Part shown: in pieces, positions 17,732-25,631 of the stretch
Position numbering within the stretch: the first letter of the stretch is position 1
Layout of the letters: every line of letters begins with the position of its first letter
NCBI GenBank assembly: GCA_035508795.1
Contig: DATJMJ010000206.1
Span: 1-36,953, forward strand
Origin: DATJMJ01 sp035508795
GTDB taxonomy: Bacteria; Actinomycetota; Acidimicrobiia; Acidimicrobiales; Palsa-688
Length of the DNA: 36,953 bases
Direction of reading: 5' to 3'
Notes under the pieces: generated by a model
What the model saw: only the letters and a program-made list of their open reading frames with translations
Databases searched by the model: none
Told to the model about the DNA's origin: nothing
Position numbers and translations under genes: made by a program

Positions 17732-19102
17732 TCATGGAGCGGGCGTAGCGGCGCCTCCCGCTTCAGCCATCCCCGCCCGTGACTGGTAGGCATGAGCAGA
17801 GGCGTGGACGTACTCGAGCACCTCCGGCTCGATACGGTGCAGGCCACGGCTGTCGTACCACTGGGTCACCGCCACCCCGACGGCGAGCCAGAACACGAGC
17901 CCGATCCCCGTGAGGACCAGGCCCCGGTCGAGCCCCGCCCCACCCATGCCGCCGAAATAAAGGACCGCCCGCACCGCCCCGACGATCTGGCGGAGCGGCT
18001 CGAAACTGGCGACGAAGCGGTAAAAGCCGGCGAGAGCCTGGAGAGGTATGGTGCCGCCCGACGAGGCGAGGGCGAGGTAGACGAACACGAGGAGGGCGAT
18101 CAGCTGTCCGGGGGCACCGAGGACGGCGAAAAGGGCGAGGGTGCCGATGGCGACCACCGCTGCCGCGAACCATCCGTAGAGCCACAACTCGAACCAATGT
18201 GGGGCGTCCATGCGCAGGATCCCCGCCGACACCGCCATCATCAGCCCGGTCAGGAGGAGGGTGCCCGGGACGGCAACGGCCCACTTGGCGAGCAGGGTCT
18301 GCAGCCGGGAAATCCGCCTGGGGAGGCGCTGGCTCCAACGTGGCCCGACCTCGCTCGTGGCGTAGCCGAGGGTGGTGTCTACAGCAGTGTTGATGATGGT
18401 GCCACCGAGGAAGCCGCACATCATTATGAGCAGGGCCACGTAAAAAGCGCTCAGGCCAACGCCGGCATGGGCAGGGAGCGGGCGGTACTGCACCACCGAG
18501 GTTGTCACCGGGTCGGAGGCCAGCGCGCTCGCCAGCGAGCCGGGTGCGGCCTCGGGAGCCAGCCGCTTGCCGATCGCGCGGGAGGACGCCGACAGCGCCG
18601 GCTCGAGCACCCCCTCCCCGAGGCTTACCCCGAGCGTGCCCGCCCGGCTGTTGGCCAGCAGTTCGATCGTCGGAGGCTCTGAGACGCCCGACGCGATAGT
18701 CCCGCGCGCCAGCGACAGCACCGATGCCGTGAAATCGGACGGTATGACGACAGCGAGATAAATCGCGCCGCTGTTCATCTTTGCTTCGGCGGTGGAAAGG
18801 GTGACCACGGAGATGGCCAGCCGTTCGGTGACCTCACGGGTGCCGGTGAGGGCCCGGGCCACCTGGTCGCCCATGTCCACCCGGCCCGACGCGGTCGCGG
18901 CACCGGCGTCCTCGTCCACGACCGCGACCGGGAGGCCGTGGAGATGTTCGGTCGGGTCGACGATCGACCCGAAGTAAAGCAACGTCATCAGCATCACGAG
19001 CACCGACCCAACGGCGAGGGGGAAAACCCACACTCCTTTCGCCTTGAGCAATTGGGTAGCCCGGGTCTCGTTTACGTTCATCTCCTGCTCAGCGTCAACC
19101 AT
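17732..19102 (-). CDS. Membrane protein with YhgE/Pip or DUF3533 (SNG1)-like fold
   Basis: The 456-residue protein has one N-terminal helix (residues about 22-45), a large extracytoplasmic domain of about 170 residues, and five or six C-terminal helices (residues about 215-430). The GLPVAVVDEDAGA segment directly after helix 1 and the long external domain before a helix bundle (LIMMCGFLGGTIINTAV...) are characteristic of YhgE/Pip and DUF3533 proteins, distant relatives of ABC-2 permeases and yeast SNG1. These are linked to efflux or stress resistance, and some YhgE-type proteins act in type VII secretion or phage infection. There is no ATPase in the protein or next to it. The ATG at 19102 has GGAGG about 10 bases upstream. 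It lies 43 bases downstream of the gene at 19146 on the same strand and may be co-transcribed with it. Confidence 0.8.
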   Translation of the reverse strand: MVDAEQEMNVNETRATQLLKAKGVWVFPLAVGSVLVMLMTLLYFGSIVDPTEHLHGLPVAVVDEDAGAATASGRVDMGDQVARALTGTREVTERLAISVVTLSTAEAKMNSGAIYLAVVIPSDFTASVLSLARGTIASGVSEPPTIELLANSRAGTLGVSLGEGVLEPALSASSRAIGKRLAPEAAPGSLASALASDPVTTSVVQYRPLPAHAGVGLSAFYVALLIMMCGFLGGTIINTAVDTTLGYATSEVGPRWSQRLPRRISRLQTLLAKWAVAVPGTLLLTGLMMAVSAGILRMDAPHWFELWLYGWFAAAVVAIGTLALFAVLGAPGQLIALLVFVYLALASSGGTIPLQALAGFYRFVASFEPLRQIVGAVRAVLYFGGMGGAGLDRGLVLTGIGLVFWLAVGVAVTQWYDSRGLHRIEPEVLEYVHASAHAYQSRAGMAEAGGAATPAP

Positions 19103-19145
19103 TTCCCGGTCGCCTCCGATCTCGGGCCTAAGTGGCTTTTTGTGG

Positions 19146-19898
19146 TCAAGGTGCAGCGGTGGTGTCGCCCAACGCCTCGCTCAGGGGGCTGCGGTCCCGC
19201 AATGGCAGCCGTGCTGCCAACGGCCCCACCCTGGCGTCCAGACGCGACCTGGAGACCTTGATGCGGGCCAGGGACACGTCGTCACCATCGCGGCGGGATG
19301 GGGCGAGCGAGGCCGGGGCTAGGGCGGCGGCGCCGTACAGCAGAGCAGCAAGGCGCTGCACTTCCTCGAGGAAAAGGCGAGCCTCGCGGTCGTCGAAGAG
19401 CGACGGCGACGCAATGAGGATCATGTTGGCCAAGTTGCGGACCCCGTCCCTGGCTTCGGCGAGGTAAGCCTCACCACCATTGCTCCCATCCAGCCCCGCG
19501 ACGACGAGCTCGCATGCATGGGCCGCCTGGCTGTACACGATCAACCCTTGGACGGCAACCGAAACTGCCCGGTCCTTGCGCTGGCGATGGGCGACCACCT
19601 CGTCGATTATCAGGACCGTAACAGCAAGCACGAGGAGGCTGGAGACCACGTCTGTGGTGAACGAGCGGCGGTCCCACCACGACCGGGCAGCGGGCACCCA
19701 GACGTCGGTTGCAACCAGGACCACAAGCGCCCCGCCGGTAGTGGTCGCAGCCAAACGGCGCACGAGAGATATCCCCGGCATGCGCCTGGCCGCAGGAGAA
19801 GGGCTGGCCGGGTCAACCGGTGCAGCTTCGCTTGCTTGCCCGGCGCCCACAGCGGCTTCGCTCGCTTGCCCGGCGCCCCCAGCCACGCCGAAGATCAT
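19146..19898 (-). CDS. Unrecognised membrane protein with two helices and a cytoplasmic C-terminal domain
   Basis: I do not recognise this 250-residue protein. Residues about 3-24 are a duplicated ten-residue segment rich in Gly, Ala and Gln (AGQASEAA twice), encoded by a 30-bp DNA repeat. Two hydrophobic segments follow (about residues 45-68 and 84-102, the second LLVLAVTVLIIDEVVAH), then about 150 mainly helical residues with no known catalytic motif, including acidic and basic patches (REARLFLEEVQRLAALLYG). A later ATG (Met40, 19781) would drop the repeat and put the start just before the first helix. It lies upstream of the YhgE-like gene on the same strand. Confidence 0.6.
   Translation of the reverse strand: MIFGVAGGAGQASEAAVGAGQASEAAPVDPASPSPAARRMPGISLVRRLAATTTGGALVVLVATDVWVPAARSWWDRRSFTTDVVSSLLVLAVTVLIIDEVVAHRQRKDRAVSVAVQGLIVYSQAAHACELVVAGLDGSNGGEAYLAEARDGVRNLANMILIASPSLFDDREARLFLEEVQRLAALLYGAAALAPASLAPSRRDGDDVSLARIKVSRSRLDARVGPLAARLPLRDRSPLSEALGDTTAAP
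19825..19884. repeat. Two tandem copies of a 30-bp unit at the 5' end of a gene
   Basis: Copies at 19825-19854 and 19855-19884 each begin GCTTCGCT and contain GCTTGCCCGGCGCCC; they differ at only a few positions. In the minus-strand gene they encode a ten-residue duplication in frame. Confidence 0.85.
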
Positions 19899-19936
19899 CT
19901 CACGTGTTCGGGCAACCTGACTTCACCCGCGGAACC

Positions 19937-20800
19937 TCAGCGTTGGCAGCCGCCCTCTCGCTCGGGCCGCAGGTAGCTGCGATGGTGGTCTTCGAGCCCC
20001 TTGTAGGCGTAGGGGTCGTGACCTGCAACCATCACTATGTCCCTGTCGTCGACCATCGCGACGTGTTCTCCCTCGCCTGGCGGCCTCCACGGCAGCAAGG
20101 ACTGAGCGCTCATGTAGTGGTTGACAAGGGCGCGCCTCAGCCCCCGCCGCGAAGAGTTGGGCAGGCTGCGGTGCAGGAGGTACCCGTTGAAGATCACGGC
20201 GGCGCCGGCCGGGACTTCGACCGGGACGGCGTCTTGGTCCGAGAAGGGGAAATGGTACGCCTCAGTCGTGCAGTCGAAGCGGCTGTCGTCGATCTCGCGC
20301 TCGGGGTAGATGACCCCGTCGCGGTGGGACCCAGGGAGCACCCAGAGGCAGCCATTGCTCGTGGTCGAGTCGTCGAGGGCGATCCAGATCGCTGTAAGGG
20401 AGCGGTCCCGGGTGGGGATGAAATACTCGTCCTGGTGCCAGGCCTGGCCCGGTTTGCCCTCGGCCTTGATGAACAGCATCGATTGCATGGCTTTGACGTC
20501 GGGGCCTATGACACTCGTGAGCGCCCTGGTCGCCGCCTCGTTGCGCAAAACTTGTAAGGCCGGGCCGGACATTTTGTGAGGGAAATGAACGCAAAGGAAC
20601 TGGCGGAGGACTTCTTCGTCGCTGAGGAGCGGTTGAGCGGTGGAGAACGTGCGGCAGATCCTGAGGGTCTCGTCCCTGAGCAGCCTTAGCTCTTGCTCGC
20701 TCAGGAACGGGTCGAGGACCGCGAACCCGTCCTGGTGGTACGTCCTCACGTCCAGGCTGCCTGCCCCAGCACCTCCACCCTGATCGGCGAGCTGACGCAA
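19937..20800 (-). CDS. Phytanoyl-CoA dioxygenase (PhyH) family Fe(II)/2-oxoglutarate oxygenase
   Basis: The 287-residue soluble enzyme has the PhyH jelly-roll. The iron ligands are visible as His and Asp in AWHQDEYFIP and a distal His in LLHRSLPNSSRRGLRRAL; the Arg residues in that last segment are placed to bind 2-oxoglutarate. The segment WIALDDSTTSNGCLWVLPGSH matches the family core. Such enzymes hydroxylate lipids, ectoine or natural products; the substrate is unknown. The TTG start at 20800 has purine-rich GGAGGAAGGGGGAAGG directly upstream; a GTG at 20749, preceded by GGTGGAGGTG, would fit the domain start just as well. The gene is divergent from furA. Confidence 0.87.
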   Translation of the reverse strand: MRQLADQGGGAGAGSLDVRTYHQDGFAVLDPFLSEQELRLLRDETLRICRTFSTAQPLLSDEEVLRQFLCVHFPHKMSGPALQVLRNEAATRALTSVIGPDVKAMQSMLFIKAEGKPGQAWHQDEYFIPTRDRSLTAIWIALDDSTTSNGCLWVLPGSHRDGVIYPEREIDDSRFDCTTEAYHFPFSDQDAVPVEVPAGAAVIFNGYLLHRSLPNSSRRGLRRALVNHYMSAQSLLPWRPPGEGEHVAMVDDRDIVMVAGHDPYAYKGLEDHHRSYLRPEREGGCQR

Positions 20801-20889
20801 CCTTCCCCCTTCCTCCAGGCGCTCCGGTTACACCATACGGCGGGCGGGCCCGCCGCCGAGCGGGCACCGGGCCTCGGCCGAGCGCGTAC

Positions 20890-20917
20890 TTGACACAGTC
20901 CAAAATTAGAGTAATAG
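20890..20917 (+). promoter_or_regulatory. Predicted furA-katG promoter
   Basis: A perfect -35 TTGACA (20890-20895) is followed after 16 bases by TAATAG (20912-20917) as a possible -10. The segment around 20900-20926 is strikingly AT-rich in a GC-rich genome. Transcription would begin near 20924-20926, almost at the first furA-like codon, implying a leaderless or nearly leaderless message. Confidence 0.6.
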
Positions 20918-20923
20918 TGTAAT
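20905..20923. promoter_or_regulatory. Fur-box-like 19-bp dyad overlapping the furA promoter
   Basis: ATTAGAGTAATAGTGTAAT has 7 of 9 symmetric base pairs around a central A, the size and AT-rich form of a Fur-family operator. It covers the predicted -10. Binding by the adjacent FurA would block transcription, giving autoregulation with release under oxidative stress, as known for mycobacterial furA-katG. Confidence 0.6.
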
Positions 20924-20985
20924 TCATAGTCAGCGGCGAACCCGACTCCGACCCGGCGGACCTGCTCCGCCGCCATGGGCTCCAA

Positions 20986-21462
20986 GTGACAGCCCAGCGT
21001 CTCGCGGTGCTGCGCGCCGTCACAACCAGGCCTCACGCCACCGCCGACGAGATCGAGGGCGACGTCCGAGCCGGCATCGGGGCCGTCTCCCGGCAGGCCA
21101 TCTACGACGCGCTGGGCACGCTGACCGACAAGGGCCTCATCCGGCGGATCCAGCCGGCCCGTGCCCCGGCTCGCTACGAGGACCGGGTCGCAGACAACCA
21201 CCACCACCTCGTCTGCCGGGCCTGCGGCCTCATGGTCGACGTCGACTGCGCCGTCGGGACCAAGCCGTGCCTCGAGGCCTCCGACGACCACGGGTTCGTC
21301 ATCGACGAGGCGGAGGTCATCTACTGGGGCCACTGCCCGGCCTGCCTGGGGGCCGGACCGGCCCCGGTCCCCGCCGGCATCGCCACAGCTCAAACCAACA
21401 CAGGTGAAAGCAACACAGGTCAGAGCAATACCGGCCAAACCCATACAGGAGGAACAAGATGA
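20986..21462 (+). CDS. furA: Fur family peroxide/metal-responsive regulator, FurA type
   Basis: From the GTG at 20986 it has 158 residues, but homology clearly extends upstream. The open frame back to 20923 encodes VSGEPDSDPADLLRRHGLQ, which aligns with the start of mycobacterial FurA (VSSIPDYAEQLRTADLR as I recall it); there the codon for the first Val is GTC (20929), not GTG. The winged-helix DNA-binding region includes VSRQAIYDALGTLTDKGLI. Metal-binding features are DNHHHLVCRACG and the later YWGHCPAC. The C-terminal tail has four five-residue repeats (NTGES/NTGQS-like), encoded by a 15-bp tandem repeat. The stop overlaps katG's ATG (ATGA). It should repress itself and katG. Confidence 0.88.
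   Translation: MTAQRLAVLRAVTTRPHATADEIEGDVRAGIGAVSRQAIYDALGTLTDKGLIRRIQPARAPARYEDRVADNHHHLVCRACGLMVDVDCAVGTKPCLEASDDHGFVIDEAEVIYWGHCPACLGAGPAPVPAGIATAQTNTGESNTGQSNTGQTHTGGTR
21397..21456 (+). repeat. Four tandem 15-bp units encoding the FurA C-terminal tail
   Basis: Units at 21397, 21412, 21427 and 21442 encode NTGES, NTGQS, NTGQT and HTGGT. The last unit also contains the katG ribosome-binding site AGGAGG (21447-21452), so the repeat ends exactly where the translation signal is needed. Confidence 0.85.
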
Positions 21463-23693
21463 GCAACGAAGGAACCGGCCCCACTTCCACCCTTTCGCCC
21501 GACGCCGCACCGGCAGCCAGGTGCCCGGTGCTGAACGACCCTCACACGGCGAGCGGCTCGATGGCGAACCAGCACTGGTGGCCGAACATGTTAAACCTGA
21601 GGCCCCTCGGCAAGAACTCCCCGTTGATAGACCCGATGGGTGAAAAGTTCGACTACGCGGCCGAGTTCAAGAGCCTCGACCTCGCTGCCGTGAAAGCGGA
21701 CATCGTCGAGGTGATGACCACGTCGCAGGACTGGTGGCCTGCCGATTTCGGCCATTACGGCCCACTTTTCATCCGGATGGCGTGGCACAGCGCGGGCACT
21801 TACAGGATCCACGACGGCCGGGGCGGCGCCGGGTCGGGCACGCAACGGTTCGCTCCGCTCAACAGCTGGCCGGACAATGCCAACCTGGACAAGGCACGCC
21901 GGCTGCTTTGGCCCGTCAAGGCGAAGTACGGCCGCAAGATCTCCTGGGCCGACCTGATGATCCTTGCAGGCAACTGCGCGCTCGAATCGATGGGTTTCAA
22001 GACGTTCGGCTTCGGCGGGGGCCGTGAAGACGTGTGGGAACCGGAGGAGGACATCTATTGGGGCCCCGAGGACACATGGCTCGGCGACGAGCGCTACAGC
22101 GGCAACCGTCAACTCGCTCAACCCCTCGGAGCAGTGCAGATGGGCCTGATCTACGTCAACCCCGAGGGGCCCAACGGCAACCCTGACCCAGTCGCCGCCG
22201 GTCGGGACATCCGGGAAACCTTCTCCCGGATGGCGATGAACGACGAGGAAACCGTGGCCCTCATCGCCGGGGGCCACACCTTCGGCAAGACTCATGGGGC
22301 TGCCGACGCTACCGAGTACGTGGGCCGCGAGCCAGAGGCCGCCCCGATCGAGCAGCAAGGGCTCGGCTGGAAGAACACCTTCGGCACCGGCAAGGGCGAC
22401 GACGCCATTACCAGCGGCCTCGAGGTCATCTGGACGAGCAACCCGACCAAATGGGACAACGGCTTTTTCGAGAACCTCTTCGGTTACGAATGGGAACTGA
22501 CAAAAAGCCCGGCCGGCGCCCACCAGTGGCGGCCGACGGACCGGGCGGCGGACGGCACGGTACCCGATGCCCACGACCCTTCGAAACGGCATGCCCCCAC
22601 GATGCTGACGACGGACCTCGCGCTGCGGTTCGACCCGGTCTACGAACCGATCTCCCGCCGCTTCTACGAGCACCCCGACCAGTTCGCCGACGCATTCGCT
22701 CGAGCATGGTTCAAGCTCACGCACCGCGACATGGGGCCCATCGCCCGCTACCTCGGCCCCGAGGTGCCCACCGAGCAGTTGATCTGGCAGGACCCGGTCC
22801 CGCCCGTCGACCACCCGCTGGTGGACGAAAACGACGTCGGCTCCCTCAAGAGCGAGATCCTCGCATCAGGGCTCTCGGTCGCCCAGCTGGTATCGACTGC
22901 ATGGGCGTCGGCGTCGACCTTCCGGGACAGCGACAAGCGTGGCGGCGCCAATGGTGCCCGCCTCCGCCTCGCCCCGCAGAGGGACTGGGAGGTGAACAAC
23001 CCGCGCGAGCTTGCTCATGTCCTGAGCGTGCTCGAGGGTATCCAGGAGCGCTTCAACGGCGCGCAGGCTGGCGGGAAGAAGGTGTCCCTCGCCGACCTCA
23101 TCGTGCTCGGTGGCGCCGCCGCGGTCGAAAAAGCCGCCAAGGATGCGGGTTACGACATCCGTACACAGTTTTCACCCGGCCGCACCGATGCCTCGCAGGA
23201 CCAGACGGACTCTGCTGCCTTCGGAGTGCTCGAGCCCACGGCGGACGGGTTCCGCAACTACTTCCGTCCCGGGGACAAGCGGCGTCCCGAGGAACTGCTG
23301 GTCGACCGGGCAAGCTTGCTCGCCTTGACGGCCCCCGAAATGACCGTGCTGATCGGCGGGTTGCGGGTGCTCGGCGCGAACTTCGGCCAAAGCCCCTATG
23401 GCGTGTTCACGCACCGTCCAGGGGTGCTCACCAACGATTTCTTCACCAACCTGCTCGACATGGGCACCGAATGGCGGGTATCGGCGATCGAGAACGTCTA
23501 CGAAGGCCGCGACTCGAAGACCGGTGACGTCAAGTGGACCGCTACCGCGGTCGACCTCGCCTTCGGGGCCAATTCCCAACTGAGAGCACTCGCCGAGGTC
23601 TATGGCAGCGACGACGCGAAGCACAAGTTCGTGCAGGATTTCGTTGCCGCCTGGGACAAAGTGATGGACCTCGACCGTTACGACCTCGTCTAG
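21459..23693 (+). CDS. katG: Catalase-peroxidase KatG
   Basis: The 744-residue bifunctional haem enzyme has both halves of the KatG fold. The N-terminal half has the distal site RMAWHSAG (Trp109, His110), Tyr232 in GLIYVNPEG and Met258 in SRMAMNDEE, which by homology form the Trp-Tyr-Met crosslink needed for catalase activity, and the proximal haem ligand His273 in GGHTFGKTHG. The Ser of the AITSGLEV segment, the position mutated in isoniazid-resistant M. tuberculosis, is present. The ATG has an ideal AGGAGG 6 bases upstream and overlaps furA's stop, so the pair is one operon. It removes hydrogen peroxide in the cytoplasm, under FurA control. Confidence 0.97.
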   Translation: MSNEGTGPTSTLSPDAAPAARCPVLNDPHTASGSMANQHWWPNMLNLRPLGKNSPLIDPMGEKFDYAAEFKSLDLAAVKADIVEVMTTSQDWWPADFGHYGPLFIRMAWHSAGTYRIHDGRGGAGSGTQRFAPLNSWPDNANLDKARRLLWPVKAKYGRKISWADLMILAGNCALESMGFKTFGFGGGREDVWEPEEDIYWGPEDTWLGDERYSGNRQLAQPLGAVQMGLIYVNPEGPNGNPDPVAAGRDIRETFSRMAMNDEETVALIAGGHTFGKTHGAADATEYVGREPEAAPIEQQGLGWKNTFGTGKGDDAITSGLEVIWTSNPTKWDNGFFENLFGYEWELTKSPAGAHQWRPTDRAADGTVPDAHDPSKRHAPTMLTTDLALRFDPVYEPISRRFYEHPDQFADAFARAWFKLTHRDMGPIARYLGPEVPTEQLIWQDPVPPVDHPLVDENDVGSLKSEILASGLSVAQLVSTAWASASTFRDSDKRGGANGARLRLAPQRDWEVNNPRELAHVLSVLEGIQERFNGAQAGGKKVSLADLIVLGGAAAVEKAAKDAGYDIRTQFSPGRTDASQDQTDSAAFGVLEPTADGFRNYFRPGDKRRPEELLVDRASLLALTAPEMTVLIGGLRVLGANFGQSPYGVFTHRPGVLTNDFFTNLLDMGTEWRVSAIENVYEGRDSKTGDVKWTATAVDLAFGANSQLRALAEVYGSDDAKHKFVQDFVAAWDKVMDLDRYDLV

Positions 23694-23747
23694 CCCCGCG
23701 GCGCGCTGTCCGCGCACTGTGGCACCAACCGTTATCCTCGACATCAC

Positions 23748-23773
23748 GGACGCCCGGGCCGGCCCGGGCGTCC
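23748..23773 (+). terminator. Perfect 26-bp GC palindrome after katG
   Basis: GGACGCCCGGGC-CG-GCCCGGGCGTCC is completely self-complementary (12-bp arms around a central CG dinucleotide that is itself complementary). It lies 54 bases after the katG stop and 45 before the next gene. It is probably a terminator, though it lacks a T run; the perfect symmetry could also make it a protein site. Confidence 0.6.
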
Positions 23774-23818
23774 TGGCGTTAGGCCCTACGCCATCGCATT
23801 GATCAGCGGGAGGATCGC

Positions 23819-24772
23819 GTGACGACCGACGAGGAGATGATCAAGACCTTCGGGCTGACCAAGATCTACCCGGGCACTGACTTCAAAGCGGTGGACGCCC
23901 TCGACCTCGTGGTCGGCACGGGCGAGATTTTTGGGTTGCTCGGCCCGAACGGCGCAGGAAAGACAACCACGGCCGGCATGCTCACCACCCGGGTGGTGCC
24001 CACATCGGGCTCCGCCTTCGTCGGGGGAGTGGACGTCGTCGCTCACCCGACCAAGGCCAAACAGCTCATCGGAGTCGTATCGCAGCAAAACACGCTCGAC
24101 CGCCAACTGACGGTTTGGGAAAATCTCTATTTCCACGGCCGGCTTTTCGGCATGCCCGCCCCCGCCAGCAGGGCTGAGGCAGACCGGCTGCTCGAGCAGT
24201 TCCACCTGGCAAAGTGGGCCAAGGCCTCGGTGTACGCTTTGTCGGGTGGCATGGCCCAGCGGCTCATGGTCGCCAGGTCGATGGTCCACCACCCCGCCGT
24301 CCTCTTCATGGACGAGCCGACAGCGGGGCTCGACCCTCAAAGCCGCCTGGCCCTCTGGGGAATCCTCAGGGAACTCAACGACGAGGGGCAGACCATCCTC
24401 CTCACCACCCACTACATGGAAGAAGCAGACCAGCTTTGTGACCGCGTGGCCATCATGGACCACGGGAGGATCCTGGCGCTCGACACCCCGGCGGCGCTCA
24501 AGTCGACCGTCGGTGCCGACACGATCGTCCACGTGCGAGCCCGCGCTGCGCCCGAGGCGCTCACCTCGGCATTCGACGGGCTTGACGGTGTCACGCGCTC
24601 ACGTTTGACCGATGGTGGCATCGAGCTGCACGTGAAGGGTACGACGGGCCTCCTCCCCCGGGTCGTGGCCGCCGCCGACCGTGGCGGGGTGGACGTGGCG
24701 GACATCTCGGTGGCAGAGCCGACGCTCGAGACCGTCTTCATCAACCTGACCGGGAAGGATCTGCGCGACTGA
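23819..24772 (+). CDS. ABC-2 exporter ATP-binding protein, DrrA-like
   Basis: The 317-residue ATPase has Walker A GPNGAGKTT, Q-loop VSQQNTLD, signature LSGGMAQRL, Walker B VLFMDEPTAGLDP and H-loop TTHYMEEAD, plus a C-terminal DrrA-type regulatory region ending PTLETVFINLTGKDLRD. The GTG start at 23819 has GGGAGG 7 bases upstream. The stop overlaps the permease gene (TGATG). The DrrAB family exports drugs, lipids or polyketides; daunorubicin export by DrrAB is the type case. The substrate here is unknown. Confidence 0.92.
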   Translation: MTTDEEMIKTFGLTKIYPGTDFKAVDALDLVVGTGEIFGLLGPNGAGKTTTAGMLTTRVVPTSGSAFVGGVDVVAHPTKAKQLIGVVSQQNTLDRQLTVWENLYFHGRLFGMPAPASRAEADRLLEQFHLAKWAKASVYALSGGMAQRLMVARSMVHHPAVLFMDEPTAGLDPQSRLALWGILRELNDEGQTILLTTHYMEEADQLCDRVAIMDHGRILALDTPAALKSTVGADTIVHVRARAAPEALTSAFDGLDGVTRSRLTDGGIELHVKGTTGLLPRVVAAADRGGVDVADISVAEPTLETVFINLTGKDLRD

Positions 24773-25605
24773 TGCCCGTGCTCCGTTCAGAAGCAGCTTC
24801 GAGCCGCGCTGCCCTTGCCGGCCTGGTCCTAAGAGATCTCGCCGTGATGCGCAAGCACCTCGGGGAGTTTGTGCTACGCACGATAATCCAGCCGTTCCTG
24901 CTCGTTTTCGTCTTCCTGTTCGTGTTCCCCAAGATCGGCCAATCTGTCGGGGGCGGCACAGGGGGCTCGGCGGCCTTCGCGACCGTGCTGGTCCCCGGCG
25001 TCGTAGGTATCTCCGTCATGTTCCAGGGGGTCCAGTCCGTAGCCCTTACGCTTGCTCAGGAGTTCGGGTTCACCCGCGAGATCGAGGACCGGGTGCAAGC
25101 TCCCTGCCCGGTCTGGCTGGTGGCCGTGAGCAAGGTCCTGTTCGGTGTCGTGCAGGGGATCCTCGCCGCAGCCATAGTCTTCCCGATAGCGGCCGTCGTC
25201 CACGCCACCCATGTCCACCCCGTTTTCAACATCAAATGGGCGGTGGTCGTGACGCTCCTCCCCATCAGCTGCCTGGCGTTCAGCTCTCTTGGCCTGCTGA
25301 TGGGTTGCCTGTTCGAGCCGCGCAACATCGGCCTCATGTTCGGTTTCATCGTCCTGCCGATCACCTTTCTCGGAGGCACGTACTACCAATGGACCCGGCT
25401 CCGCCCGGTGGAAATCGGCGGCTTTCACTGGCTCCAGACGCTCGTCCTGCTCAACCCGCTGGTCTACGTAAATGAAGGCATGCGGGCAGCCTTTACGGAC
25501 ATCTCTCACATGCACCTGTACGTGATCTACCCGGTGCTGTTGGCTTTCTGCGCTCTGTTCCTACTGCTCGGCATCCGGGCGTTCCGCGGCCGCGTCCTGT
25601 CCTGA
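24772..25605 (+). CDS. ABC-2 exporter permease, DrrB-like
   Basis: The 277-residue membrane protein has about six helices: near residues 38-58, 63-85, 120-140, 150-175, 180-200 and 245-268. It shows the ABC-2 family segment ...LLMGCLFEPRNIGLMFGFIVLPITFLGGTYYQWTRL in two blocks and a final basic tail. The ATG overlaps the ATPase stop, so one operon encodes a complete exporter of two ATPase and two permease subunits. It converges with the universal stress protein gene with a 26-bp gap. Confidence 0.9.
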   Translation: MPVLRSEAASSRAALAGLVLRDLAVMRKHLGEFVLRTIIQPFLLVFVFLFVFPKIGQSVGGGTGGSAAFATVLVPGVVGISVMFQGVQSVALTLAQEFGFTREIEDRVQAPCPVWLVAVSKVLFGVVQGILAAAIVFPIAAVVHATHVHPVFNIKWAVVVTLLPISCLAFSSLGLLMGCLFEPRNIGLMFGFIVLPITFLGGTYYQWTRLRPVEIGGFHWLQTLVLLNPLVYVNEGMRAAFTDISHMHLYVIYPVLLAFCALFLLLGIRAFRGRVLS

Positions 25606-25631
25606 GCGCAAGTAGGCGCGGGTTTGCCCCC

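Noticed and set aside
21591..22814. Minus-strand frame opposite katG
   Set aside because: katG is unmistakable on the plus strand, so this is a GC-bias shadow.
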